Source: DASQYE01 sp036389675
GTDB taxonomy: Bacteria > Acidobacteriota > Blastocatellia > Pyrinomonadales > Pyrinomonadaceae
Direction of reading: 5' to 3'
NCBI GenBank assembly: GCA_036389675.1
Contig: DASVWI010000012.1
Coordinates: 310,001-374,000 of the forward strand
DNA: 64,000 nucleotides
Made by a program: the position numbers and the translations under genes. Of the stretch, positions 1 to 8,812 are shown piece by piece; positions within the stretch are counted from its first letter, which is position 1; every line of letters begins with the position of its first letter. The notes beneath the pieces were generated by a model. That model saw only the letters and a list, made by a program, of their open reading frames with translations. It ran no database searches and was not told the DNA's origin.

Positions 1-1
1 C

Positions 2-1459
2 GGCGGCGAGATTCGCGTCGTCAGCACGCCGAACGAGGGCAGCACGTTCACGCTCTACCTGCCTAAGAGCTATGCGCCGGTCGGCTCCGGCAACGGCGGC
101 GGGCAGCAACGCCAGTCCGCGCGGCCAGCTTCCGCAGAATTTACGCGAAGCGGCGGCGGCGGAGCGTTGTCGTCGAGCTGGTTGCCGAGCGCCGTCTCCA
201 ATGTGGACGTGGCAACGCCGGACGAGATCGTGGAGATACACGATGACCGTCACTCGATCTTCGACGGCGAGCGTGTGGTCCTGATCGTCGAGGACGATCT
301 CAACTTCGCGGGCATCCTGCTCGATCTGGCGCGCGAGAAGGGCTTCAAGGGCTTGATCGCCACGCGCGGGGATTCCGCCTTGCAGTTGGCGCGCAAGTTC
401 AAGCCGGACGCCATCACGCTCGACATCAAGCTGCCTGACCGCGACGGCTGGACTGTGCTCGACCGCCTCAAGCACGACCCGAACACCAGCCACATCCCGG
501 TGCATATCATCTCCGGCGAAGAGCAGCGCCAGCGCGCGTTGCATCTGGGCGCGATTACGCATCTGCAAAAACCCGTCAGCCGCGACGATCTGGCGACGGC
601 CTTCGACCAGATCGCCGCCTTCGCCGAGAGACGCGTCAGAAGATTGCTCGTCGTCGAGGACGACGACACGCAGCGCATGAGCATAGTCGAGCTGATCGGC
701 AACGGCGATGTCGTGACCACGGCTGTCGCCACGGGCGAAGAAGCGCTTCAGGCGCTCAAGGATGAGCCCTACGACTGCATGGTGCTCGATCTGCGGCTGC
801 CGGACATGACCGGCTTCGAGCTGATCGAGACGATTCAAAAGGAGCTGGGCCGCGCCGACCTGCCCATCATCGTTTACACGGGCAAGGAATTGACCTCGCG
901 TGAAGAGACGCAGTTGAGGAAGGTCGCCGACGCCATCATCGTCAAGGAGGCCAGCTCGCCCGAGCGCCTGCTGGCCGAAACAGCCCTCTTCCTGCACAGG
1001 GTCGAGGCCAACCTGCCGGAGCCCAAGCGGCGCATGCTCGAACAACTGCACCGCAGAGACCCTGTGCTCGCCGGGCGTAAAGTGCTGATCGTTGACGACG
1101 ACGTGCGCAACATCTTCGCTTTGACGAGCGCGCTCGAAACGCACAACATGGAGGTGATACACGCGGAGAACGGGCAGGAGGGCATCGACCTCCTGCGAGA
1201 GACGCCCGGCATAGAGGTCGTGCTGATGGACATTATGATGCCGGGGATGGACGGCTACGAGGCGATCAGGGAGATTCGCGCCATGGACGAGTTCGCGCAG
1301 CTTCCGATCATCGCCCTGACGGCCAAGGCGATGAAGGCCGACCGCGACCGCTGTATCGAGGCGGGCGCTTCCGACTACATCTCTAAGCCGCTGGACATAG
1401 ACCAGCTTCTATCGCTCCTGAGAGTCTGGCTCTACAGGCATGACGAGGCCGAAGGATGA
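2..1459 (+). CDS. Hybrid sensor histidine kinase, C-terminal part (kinase tail plus three receiver domains), 5' truncated by window
   Basis: The frame is open from the first bases. It begins with the end of a HATPase_c domain (GGEIRVVST..GSTFTLYLP) and, after a Gly/Gln/Ser linker, carries three receiver domains at about visible residues 92-205, 212-325 and 358-475. Each has the acidic pocket and a phospho-acceptor Asp (in DIKLPD, DLRLPD and DIMMPG). The second receiver ends in a less typical VKEASS instead of the usual K-P, so it may be degenerate. Receivers stacked behind a kinase indicate a phosphorelay hub in the cytoplasm. The stop overlaps the cheR start in an ATGA, so the genes are translationally coupled. 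Any sensor domains lie upstream of the window. No internal start was chosen because the kinase tail runs in from the edge. Confidence 0.9.
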   Translation, partial: GGEIRVVSTPNEGSTFTLYLPKSYAPVGSGNGGGQQRQSARPASAEFTRSGGGGALSSSWLPSAVSNVDVATPDEIVEIHDDRHSIFDGERVVLIVEDDLNFAGILLDLAREKGFKGLIATRGDSALQLARKFKPDAITLDIKLPDRDGWTVLDRLKHDPNTSHIPVHIISGEEQRQRALHLGAITHLQKPVSRDDLATAFDQIAAFAERRVRRLLVVEDDDTQRMSIVELIGNGDVVTTAVATGEEALQALKDEPYDCMVLDLRLPDMTGFELIETIQKELGRADLPIIVYTGKELTSREETQLRKVADAIIVKEASSPERLLAETALFLHRVEANLPEPKRRMLEQLHRRDPVLAGRKVLIVDDDVRNIFALTSALETHNMEVIHAENGQEGIDLLRETPGIEVVLMDIMMPGMDGYEAIREIRAMDEFAQLPIIALTAKAMKADRDRCIEAGASDYISKPLDIDQLLSLLRVWLYRHDEAEG

Positions 1460-2298
1460 GTGCGCTCCCGCAAGCGGAACAGAACGAGCTGGAAGATATC
1501 GAGATAGCCCTCCTTCTCGAAGGGCTCTATCGTTATTACGGTTTCGATTTCCGCGAGTATTCTCCGGCCTCGCTCAAGCGGCGCATACTGGAGCGTATGC
1601 GCGCCGAAAAGCTTCGGACGGTCTCAAGCTTTCAGGAGATGGTCCTGCACGACTCGGCGTGCATGGAGAGGCTGCTGCTGGGCCTCTCCGTGCACGTCAC
1701 ATCGATGTTCCGCGACCCGGAGTTTTACCTGACCTTTCGCCGGAAGGTCGTGCCCATCCTCAAGACCTACCCGACCGTGCGTATCTGGCACGCGGGCTGC
1801 TCGACCGGCGAAGAGGTCTATTCGATGGCGATTCTGTTGCAGGAGGAAGGGCTCTATCGCAAGTCGCTGATCTATGCGACGGACATCAGCCACGAGGTCT
1901 TACGTAAAGCCAGAGAAGGGATATTCCCGCTCTCCACCATGCAGGAGTACACGAGCAACTACATGAAGGCGGGAGGCACGCGCGAGTTCTCGGATTATTA
2001 TACGGCGCACTACGACAACGTGATCTTTCATCCGTCGCTCAAAACCAACGTCGTCTTTGCCGAGCACAACCTGGCGACCGACGGTTCCTTCAACGAGTTC
2101 CACGTCATTCTGTGCCGCAACGTGATGATCTATTTCAACAAGGCTCTACAGGAGCGCGTCCACAATCTCATCTATGATAGCCTGAGCATGTTCGGCGTCT
2201 TCGGTCTGGGCAACAAGGAGTCCCTGAAGTTCACGCCGCGCGAGCCCTTTTACGAGCAGTTGGACGAGCGCGACAAGCTTTATCGAAAGGTGCGATAG
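1456..2298 (+). CDS. cheR: CheR-type protein-glutamate O-methyltransferase
   Basis: The 280-residue protein has an N-terminal helical CheR_N part followed by an AdoMet-binding methyltransferase fold. Visible marks are TSMFRDPEF (82-90), the AdoMet loop WHAGCSTGEE (111-120), TDIS (142-145) and ILCRNVMIYF (218-227). The length matches the minimal CheR without TPRs. CheR methylates receptor glutamates using S-adenosylmethionine. Here it sits between two hybrid kinases and beside a receiver-less CheB, with no receptor, CheW or flagellar gene in view. It may therefore serve a non-motility signalling array, or act on sensor kinases; that is inference. The start overlaps the preceding stop (ATGA) and the stop TAG shares its G with the next GTG start. 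Confidence 0.93.
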   Translation: MSALPQAEQNELEDIEIALLLEGLYRYYGFDFREYSPASLKRRILERMRAEKLRTVSSFQEMVLHDSACMERLLLGLSVHVTSMFRDPEFYLTFRRKVVPILKTYPTVRIWHAGCSTGEEVYSMAILLQEEGLYRKSLIYATDISHEVLRKAREGIFPLSTMQEYTSNYMKAGGTREFSDYYTAHYDNVIFHPSLKTNVVFAEHNLATDGSFNEFHVILCRNVMIYFNKALQERVHNLIYDSLSMFGVFGLGNKESLKFTPREPFYEQLDERDKLYRKVR

Positions 2299-2885
2299 TG
2301 GGATACGAGATCGTCGTCATCGGCGCGTCATACGGTGGGCTCTCCGCTCTGCAAGCCATGCTGCCTGAGCTTGCGCCGGAGTTTCCGCTGCCGGTCGTTA
2401 TCGCGCAGCACCGTAAGAGGGACGGCGACGACGGGCTCTGCGAATTCCTGCGCCGGCGTAGCCGCCTGCCGCTCACAGAGCCCAACGATAAGGACGCGGT
2501 CGAGGGGGGGCGCATCTATCTCGCGCCGCGCGACTATCACCTGCTGATCGAGCGGTCTATCTTCGCGCTCTCGACCGAATCGCCCGTCGGCTTTGCGCGT
2601 CCCTCCATCGATGTCCTGTTCGAGTCGGCGGCGGAGGCTTACCAGAAGCGTGCCATCGGCGTCATCCTGACGGGCGCTAATCGCGACGGCGCGCGCGGGC
2701 TGGCGAAGATCAAATCCTTCGGCGGGCTCACGATAGTCGAAGACCCGCAGAGCGCCGAGTCGCGCTCGATGCCCGATGCCGCCATCGCTTCGACGACGGT
2801 TGACCGCATCCTGCCGCTCAAAGAGATAGCCCCTTTTTTGAACGAGCTGTGTCATCCGAGTCAGAGGTTGTTGCATGCCAGATGA
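2298..2885 (+). CDS. cheB: CheB-type methylesterase, catalytic domain only
   Basis: The 195-residue protein corresponds to the CheB C-terminal catalytic domain alone; the usual N-terminal receiver is missing. The likely catalytic triad is Ser11 (GASYGG), His38 (IAQHRK) and Asp130 (GANRDGARG). It would remove methyl groups, or deamidate glutamines, on proteins modified by the adjacent CheR. The start is GTG and overlaps the cheR stop by one base; the end overlaps the next kinase by 11 bases. Such tight packing implies one transcript. Without a receiver, control must come from elsewhere, possibly from the receivers of the flanking kinases. Confidence 0.92.
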   Translation: MGYEIVVIGASYGGLSALQAMLPELAPEFPLPVVIAQHRKRDGDDGLCEFLRRRSRLPLTEPNDKDAVEGGRIYLAPRDYHLLIERSIFALSTESPVGFARPSIDVLFESAAEAYQKRAIGVILTGANRDGARGLAKIKSFGGLTIVEDPQSAESRSMPDAAIASTTVDRILPLKEIAPFLNELCHPSQRLLHAR

Positions 2886-5112
2886 GACGGAAAAAATCAA
2901 TATCCTGATGGTGGATGACAGCCCGACGAACCTGCTGGCGCTGGAAACTATCCTCGAAGGGCCGGACAGGAATCTCGTCAAGGCGACTTCCGGCGACGAG
3001 GCCCTGCGCCACCTGCTCAGTATTGATGTCGCCGTCATCCTCCTCGACGTTTATATGCCCGGCATCGACGGCCTTGAGACCGCCGCGCTCATACGCGGGC
3101 GCGAAAAATCGCGCGACATCCCCATCATCTTCCTGACCGCAGACAGCATGGGAAACCGTCATATCGCCCGTGGCTATTCGCTCGGCGCTGTCGACTATAT
3201 TCTCAAGCCGGTCGAGCCCGACATCCTGCGCTCGAAGGTCGCCGTCTTCGTCGAGCTGTTCAAGAAGACCGAGGAGATCAGGCGACAGGCGGAATTGCTG
3301 CACGAGAAGAATCTGGAGCTTGAGAACGCCAACCTTGAGCGTCTGGGGATGCTCATTGAGCTCGGCCAGCAGTTGGCCGCCGAACATGACCCGACGCACG
3401 TGCTCGAAAAATTCTGTCACGCGGCGCGCGACATTATCGGCGCGGCGCGCGCCTGCGTCGGAGTCCTCGATGATCATGCGCCCAAGCCTTTCTTTTGCAG
3501 CAGCAGCGTCGAAACGACCGTCAGCGATACGGACGATGCCCCGACGGCGGACGAGAGCCTGCTCTCGATACTGCTTGAGGAGCGGAGACCCGTGCGCCTC
3601 ACAGAAGCCGATGCGCTTCTGGATTCCGCCAATCTTTTGCCTCGCGGCGACGGCACGGCCCGCTCCTTTCTGGGCACGCCCATCTTCTCCTCGGCGCAGG
3701 TCTACGGCTGGCTGTATCTGACGGACAAAATCGGCGCGGACGAGTTCAGCGAGGCCGACGAGCGTCTGGCCGTCACTCTGGCGACGCAGGTGGCCGTCGC
3801 CTACGAGAATGCCCGGCTCTACACGGAGGCGCAGCGCCACGCCGCTGAGCTGCAACAGGAAGTGCAGGAGCGCAAACAGGCCGAGGAAGGCCGCGCGCGC
3901 ATGTTGATACGCGAACAGGCGGCGCGCGCCGAGGCTGAGCGCGCCAACCGCACCAAGGATGAGTTTCTCGCCACGCTCTCGCACGAGCTGAGAACGCCCT
4001 TAACGGCCATTCTCGGTTGGAGTCATCTGCTGAGGACGAACAGGCTGGACGAGGTCAACATTGCCCGCGCTCTGGAAACCATCGAGCGCAACGCGCGCTC
4101 GCAATCGCAGCTGATAGACGACCTGCTCGATGTCTCGCGCATCATTACGGGTAAGCTTCGGCTTGAGCTTCATCCGGTCGAGCTGATGCCGATCATAGAG
4201 GCGGCCATCGATTCGATGCGCCCGGCGGCGGAGGCCAAGGCGATCAGCTTTGAGGTGAAGCTCGACCCTGAGGCGAGCCATGTTTCCGGCGACGCTGATC
4301 GCCTGCAGCAAGTGGTCTGGAATCTCTTCTCCAACGCCGTCAAGTTTACGCCCGAGGGCGGGAGCGTCTCGGTCGCGCTTGAGCGCACAGACGCTCAGGC
4401 GCGCATCATCGTCAGCGATACGGGGCAGGGCATAGACCCGCAGTTCCTTCCCTTCATCTTTGATCGCTTTCGGCAGGCCGACGGCAGTACGACCAGAAAG
4501 TATGGCGGCCTCGGATTGGGGCTCGCCATCGTGCGTCACCTCATCGAGCTGCACGGCGGAACTATAGAGGTTCAAAGCGCCGGGGTAGGACACGGCGCGA
4601 CATTTACGGTCGCGCTGCCGCTCAGAATCGCGCAGCGCGAGTTTGAGAGCGTGGCGGAATCTGTGCCCGCCCCGAATAATAACGGCAACCAGACGTTGCA
4701 TTACTCACCCGTTCTCGACGGCCTCCGCATATTGGTCGTTGACGACGAGTCCGACAGCCGCGACCTGATCACCGCCGTGCTCATGCAATCAGGAGCGGAA
4801 GTCAAAGGCTGCGAGTCGGCCTCCGAAGCGCTGGCCGCGATTCAGGCGTGGCGGCCAGACCTTCTCATCAGCGATATAGGCATGCCGGGTGAAGACGGCT
4901 ACGCGCTTATCAAAAGCGTCAGAGAGTTGGATGAGGATCGCTATGAGCAAATCCCCGCGGTCGCGCTGACGGCCTACGCCGGCATGGAAGATCGTGACCG
5001 CGCCATCTCGGCTGGCTTTCAAACCCACATCGCCAAACCGGTCGAGCCCGAACAGCTATTGACGACCATCGCCGGCGTGACGGGGCGACTCAGGAACACA
5101 AACACAACTTAG
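2875..5112 (+). CDS. Hybrid histidine kinase: REC-GAF-HisKA-HATPase-REC
   Basis: This is a cytoplasmic 745-residue sensor kinase with no membrane segment. Domain order is a receiver (about 8-125, Asp in LDVYMPG), a coiled linker, a GAF domain (about 160-315), a long alanine/glutamate-rich helix, and HisKA with the phospho-His in LSHELRTPL near residue 370. HATPase_c follows at about 475-595 with N, G1 (DTGQGI) and G2 (GLGLGLAI) boxes, then a second receiver (about 620-740, Asp in SDIGMPG). It starts with ATG inside the end of cheB. It completes a kinase-CheR-CheB-kinase operon. The ligand of the GAF domain cannot be read from sequence. Confidence 0.94.
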   Translation: MPDETEKINILMVDDSPTNLLALETILEGPDRNLVKATSGDEALRHLLSIDVAVILLDVYMPGIDGLETAALIRGREKSRDIPIIFLTADSMGNRHIARGYSLGAVDYILKPVEPDILRSKVAVFVELFKKTEEIRRQAELLHEKNLELENANLERLGMLIELGQQLAAEHDPTHVLEKFCHAARDIIGAARACVGVLDDHAPKPFFCSSSVETTVSDTDDAPTADESLLSILLEERRPVRLTEADALLDSANLLPRGDGTARSFLGTPIFSSAQVYGWLYLTDKIGADEFSEADERLAVTLATQVAVAYENARLYTEAQRHAAELQQEVQERKQAEEGRARMLIREQAARAEAERANRTKDEFLATLSHELRTPLTAILGWSHLLRTNRLDEVNIARALETIERNARSQSQLIDDLLDVSRIITGKLRLELHPVELMPIIEAAIDSMRPAAEAKAISFEVKLDPEASHVSGDADRLQQVVWNLFSNAVKFTPEGGSVSVALERTDAQARIIVSDTGQGIDPQFLPFIFDRFRQADGSTTRKYGGLGLGLAIVRHLIELHGGTIEVQSAGVGHGATFTVALPLRIAQREFESVAESVPAPNNNGNQTLHYSPVLDGLRILVVDDESDSRDLITAVLMQSGAEVKGCESASEALAAIQAWRPDLLISDIGMPGEDGYALIKSVRELDEDRYEQIPAVALTAYAGMEDRDRAISAGFQTHIAKPVEPEQLLTTIAGVTGRLRNTNTT

Positions 5113-5171
5113 AGCCCATCTCGGATTTTGGATTGGCGCGTCTGCGGAACGTGAGAGTTCTATTCCAAAAT

Positions 5172-5885
5172 TCAAGGTTGCCGAATCGTTAATCCAAAAT
5201 TCTCGGCTGGCAGTTCTGTTGCGCGCCACAAGTACCAGCTTGCGACTGTGCGGAATGGTCGCCACGGCTCTGCCCGCAGCGTTAACTCTCCGGGCTTAGG
5301 CATCTCGTCTAACCCGTAGGCGAGGGCGTAGCCTTTTCTGATCGCGTAATCTCCCACGGGTAACACATCGGCGCGGCCCAGCCTGAAGATGAGAAGCATC
5401 TCGACCGTCCAGCGGCCTATGCCGCGCACGGTCGTCAGCCGCGCGATGATCTCTTCATCCTCCATCCGCTCAAGGCTTGCGAGCGTCTTCGGCACTGTCC
5501 CGTCTATGGTCTTCAGAGCGAGGTCTTTCAGGGCGGCGAGCTTGGCCCTCGATAAGCCAGCGCCGAGCAGTTGCTCTTCCGGCGCGGCCAGAACCTCCCG
5601 CGGGCGAATCACCTTGTTCCTGAAGAGCGCCCGCACGTGCTCGTGTATAGCTCCCGCGGCATTGGCGTGAAGCTGCTGGTAGATGATGTTTCTCGCCAGC
5701 TCTGCAAACAGGTTATGGATCGTCCGCAGCTCCATGCTGAACGGCCCGGCCACACTGATCAGCTTCGCCATCGTTGGGTCTACCCTTGAGAGATGCTGTA
5801 TGGCTTCCTGCGGGACAAATTTCAACCCGGCATGCTCGCCCACGTCTCGTCGATTCTCCCCTCTGGTCGAAGGTTTATCTTTCAT
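5172..5885 (-). CDS. DNA-3-methyladenine glycosylase 2 family (AlkA-like)
   Basis: This 237-residue base-excision repair enzyme of the HhH-GPD superfamily removes alkylated bases from DNA. The helix-hairpin-helix is in LTTVRGIGRWTVEML, and the catalytic Asp is in LPVGDYAIRKG, about 20 residues later, as in AlkA. It lacks the N-terminal AlkA domain and is the short form common in many bacteria. Its start overlaps the upstream DUF72 gene in an ATGA, so the two are co-translated. Specificity for 3-methyladenine rather than other alkylated bases is a family-level inference. Confidence 0.88.
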   Translation of the reverse strand: MKDKPSTRGENRRDVGEHAGLKFVPQEAIQHLSRVDPTMAKLISVAGPFSMELRTIHNLFAELARNIIYQQLHANAAGAIHEHVRALFRNKVIRPREVLAAPEEQLLGAGLSRAKLAALKDLALKTIDGTVPKTLASLERMEDEEIIARLTTVRGIGRWTVEMLLIFRLGRADVLPVGDYAIRKGYALAYGLDEMPKPGELTLRAEPWRPFRTVASWYLWRATELPAENFGLTIRQP

Positions 5886-6610
5886 AGCCCCAGCATCCCC
5901 CGCAGCGTCGCGGCATTACGCACGGCATTCCCGCCTCCATCATTATTAAAGTAGACGAACACGTCGCGCCCCGTCTCGCTCCACTCCCGGACGCGATTGG
6001 CCCACCAGGTCATGTCGGCGTCCGAGTATGAGCCCGCGTAGAGGTGAGACGCATCAGGCCCGTGCAGCCGCAGGTAGACGAAAGAGGCCGTGGCGCGAAG
6101 CACGCAGGGGAGCTGCGCACCGCTCATCACGCAATAGGCCGCCCCTCTTTCTTCGAGTATGCGGAATATATCTTCACAGTGCCAGCTCCAATGCCGGAAC
6201 TCTACGGCGACCCTGAGCCCTTGGGGAAGCCTCCTTAGAAAGTAATTCAGGCGCGCATCGTCGCGCGCAAACTGCGGCGGGAGTTGTACGAGAAGCACGC
6301 CGCGTTTGTGGCCCAGATGATCGAGGGCAGAGCTGATACGGTCAATCCACGCTTCGGGCCTGTAGAGGCGCGCGCCGTGCGTCAGCCCGCGCGGAGCCTT
6401 GACCGTCATCACGAAATGCTCCGGCACTTCCCTGTGCCAGCGCATGAATGTCTGATCGCGCGGCCAGTGATAATAGCTGCTGTTAAGCTCGACGGTCTGA
6501 AAGTGGCGGACATAAAAGCCGAGCCGCTCGCGCACGGGCGCGTCGTGCGGATAGAGAACCCCCTGCCAGTGATCGTAGCTCCACCCTGACGTGCCTATGT
6601 GAATCGCCAT
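5882..6610 (-). CDS. DUF72 family protein (YecE-like)
   Basis: The 242-residue protein begins MAIHIGTSGWSYDHWQG and contains SSYYHWP, VTVKAPRGLTH-like and PPQF segments. These are characteristic of the DUF72/YecE TIM-barrel family, whose molecular function is not settled. The long open frame continues upstream, but that part is arginine-rich with no family similarity, so the ATG at 6610 is taken as the start. It is translationally coupled to the downstream AlkA-like glycosylase, and DUF72 genes are often found beside DNA repair genes. A link to DNA metabolism is inference only. Confidence 0.88.
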   Translation of the reverse strand: MAIHIGTSGWSYDHWQGVLYPHDAPVRERLGFYVRHFQTVELNSSYYHWPRDQTFMRWHREVPEHFVMTVKAPRGLTHGARLYRPEAWIDRISSALDHLGHKRGVLLVQLPPQFARDDARLNYFLRRLPQGLRVAVEFRHWSWHCEDIFRILEERGAAYCVMSGAQLPCVLRATASFVYLRLHGPDASHLYAGSYSDADMTWWANRVREWSETGRDVFVYFNNDGGGNAVRNAATLRGMLGL

Positions 6611-6630
6611 TCTAAAGTGTGAGCTTATCC

Positions 6631-6795
6631 TTATGCCGTGGTCTGATGAATAGCGCCGGCCAGCTCGCGCACGGCGGCGAGCGATCTCTGATCGGCCAGC
6701 ACCGGAAGGCCCTCTCCCGCTTCGAGCACAGTCGCGCCTCCGGACACAAAGAACTCTTCCCGTCTTCCGCCGAGCACGATCAGCCGCGATAGCAT
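6631..6795 (-). CDS. Possible 54-residue small protein upstream of DUF72 gene
   Basis: This short frame runs on the same strand as the DUF72 gene and ends 20 bases before its start. Its product (MLSRLIVLGG...TVLEAGEGLPVL...AIHQTTA) has an ordinary amino-acid mix and codon use like the neighbours, unlike the arginine-rich shadow frames. The frame stays open upstream to a stop, so an earlier GTG start is possible. No family is recognised. It could be a real small gene or the remnant of a longer one. Confidence 0.3.
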   Translation of the reverse strand: MLSRLIVLGGRREEFFVSGGATVLEAGEGLPVLADQRSLAAVRELAGAIHQTTA

Positions 6796-7048
6796 GTACC
6801 GAGAGCCCACGATGCGGCAAGCGCAGAAAGCGTTTTTGAGACCGGGCGCGGAAGCCTTCCGCCGTCGCCCGACGTGGCGACCGTCGGTATTTTGATTTTA
6901 TGAAGCTACCCTGTATGATCTGCGCTTCAGAGAGAGGGGATGCGCGCAACTCCGGCGGGTTTTGTGTCTCGCGCTCAAACGGACAAACCATGACCGGCCC
7001 ATAAGAAGCCCACGGTCACCGGCCACTTCAGTCGAATCATATCCCGTG

Positions 7049-8812
7049 ATGCAGAAGCTCTCCAGACGAGTTTATCGCAGAGTCTTATCTCACCTCCTGC
7101 TCATCTGCTGTGTGCCGGCGATCACACATACACGGGCGCTCTGCTCTACTGCTACGACGACGACAGCGAAGAATAGTCTCGGCGTGACCTTTGTGAATGT
7201 GGCGGCGAAGGCCGGTATCACGGCGAGGACTGTCTACGGGGACGAGCACAGGAATAGATACCTGCTCGAAACTACGGGCAGCGGGGCGGCCTTTATCGAT
7301 TACGACGCGGACGGCTGGCTGGACATTTTTCTGGTCAACGGCGCGCGGCTCGACGCGCGCTCCGGCGCGGAGCTTCCGACCAATCGCCTCTATCGCAACA
7401 ACGGTGATTCGACCTTCACGGACGTGACGCGAGATGCCGGGCTGGTTCGCTCAAACTGGGGGCAGAGCGTGAGCGCCGGGGATTACGACTCGGACGGCGA
7501 CACAGACCTCTTCATCAGCGGCTACGGCAGGAATGCGCTCTATCGCAACAACGGTCAGGGCACGTTTACAGACGTTGCCGGGCGGGCCGGGGTCGCCAAC
7601 AACCGCACGCGCTGGGCTTCGGGCAGCGCCTTTCTCGATTACGACCGCGACGGTTTTTTAGACCTCTTTGTCGCCAGCTATATTGATCTGGACCTGAAAT
7701 CAGCGCCGCTGCCTGAAACAGGCCCGTGCCTTTATAAAGGCCTGATGGTCGCGTGCGGCCCGCCGGGTCTGGCCGGCGGAGTCAACGCGCTCTATCACAA
7801 CAATGCGGACGGCACGTTCACGGATGTCTCGGAGAAGAGCGGGATTACGAAGACGAACGGAACTTACAGCCTCGGCGTGCTGGTCGCGGACTTCGACAAC
7901 GACGCATGGCCGGACATCTACGTCGCCAACGATTCGTCTCCCGCTGCCCTCTATCACAACAACAGGAACGGGACTTTTACCGACACGGGTGTCGAGGCGG
8001 GCTGCGCTTTCAGCATTGACGGCAAGCCGCAGGCGGGGATGGGCGTGGCGGCGGGCGACTACGACCGCGACGGCTGGCTGGATATTTTCAAGACCAACTT
8101 CGCGGGCGACACCTCCTCGCTCTATCATAACGCGGGCAAGGGTGTCTTTGACGACGTGACGTTTGCGTCCGGCGTCGGCGTGAATACGCGCTGGCTCGGC
8201 TGGGGCTGCGGCTTCATTGACGTTGATAACGACGGCTGGCTCGACCTGTTTCTGGTCAACGGGCACGTCTACCCGGAGGTGGAAAAGCTTTCGACCGAGG
8301 CTGGCTACGCGCAGCGCAAGGTGCTCTATCGAAACTTGCAGAACGGGCGCTTCGCGGATGTCTCGGCGGAAGTCGGCGGCGCTGTCATTGAGCCCACGCC
8401 GGCGCGCGGCTGCGCCTTCGGCGACTACGACAACGATGGCCGCATGGACATTCTCATCAACCCCGTCAACGCCAGCCCGGAGTTGCTGCATGCCGAATCC
8501 TCCAGCCAGAACAACTGGATTAAGATCAGAACCATCGGCACAAAATCCAACCGCGACGGAATCGGCGCGCGCATTAAATGCGTGACGGCGGACGCCGTCC
8601 AGATTGACGAAGTTCGCAGCGGAGGCAGCTATTATTCGCAGAACGACCTGCGAGTCCATTTCGGCATAGGCCGTAATCAAAAGATCAAGGCCATCGAGAT
8701 ACGCTGGCCGAGCGGGCAGGTTGATACCCTCAGGGACGTGTCCGCCAACCAGCTCATCTTCGTTAAAGAAGGAGCCGGGATGCTTCGCGCCACCTCATTC
8801 AACAAAAAGTAG
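7049..8812 (+). CDS. Secreted FG-GAP/VCBS repeat protein with C-terminal ASPIC/UnbV domain (CRTAC1-like), copy 1
   Basis: The 587-residue protein has a signal peptide (basic start, hydrophobic core, about residues 1-33). It then has a beta-propeller of FG-GAP/VCBS repeats marked by acidic calcium-type loops such as DYDADGWLDIF, DYDSDGDTDLF, DYDRDGFLDLF and DVDNDGWLDLF. The C-terminal ASPIC/UnbV domain (about 490-580) contains IGTKSNRDGIGARI, SGGSYYSQNDLRVHFG and IRWPSGQVDTL. ATG 7049 is chosen because it gives a clean signal peptide; the frame is open further upstream. The function of such proteins is unknown; cell-surface or periplasmic binding is likely. The next gene, a TPR protein, starts on the base after its stop. 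A paralogue lies at 10975-12834. Confidence 0.9.
   Translation: MQKLSRRVYRRVLSHLLLICCVPAITHTRALCSTATTTTAKNSLGVTFVNVAAKAGITARTVYGDEHRNRYLLETTGSGAAFIDYDADGWLDIFLVNGARLDARSGAELPTNRLYRNNGDSTFTDVTRDAGLVRSNWGQSVSAGDYDSDGDTDLFISGYGRNALYRNNGQGTFTDVAGRAGVANNRTRWASGSAFLDYDRDGFLDLFVASYIDLDLKSAPLPETGPCLYKGLMVACGPPGLAGGVNALYHNNADGTFTDVSEKSGITKTNGTYSLGVLVADFDNDAWPDIYVANDSSPAALYHNNRNGTFTDTGVEAGCAFSIDGKPQAGMGVAAGDYDRDGWLDIFKTNFAGDTSSLYHNAGKGVFDDVTFASGVGVNTRWLGWGCGFIDVDNDGWLDLFLVNGHVYPEVEKLSTEAGYAQRKVLYRNLQNGRFADVSAEVGGAVIEPTPARGCAFGDYDNDGRMDILINPVNASPELLHAESSSQNNWIKIRTIGTKSNRDGIGARIKCVTADAVQIDEVRSGGSYYSQNDLRVHFGIGRNQKIKAIEIRWPSGQVDTLRDVSANQLIFVKEGAGMLRATSFNKK

Noticed and set aside
2818..3984. 388-codon reverse frame opposite the hybrid kinase
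   Set aside because: Antisense to receiver, GAF and HisKA coding; no recognisable domain.
5130..5200. ATTTTGGATT/AATCCAAAAT inverted sequences after the kinase operon as a terminator
   Set aside because: Arms are about 45 bases apart, and the right one codes for the end of the AlkA-like protein (ENFGLTI), so a functional hairpin is doubtful.
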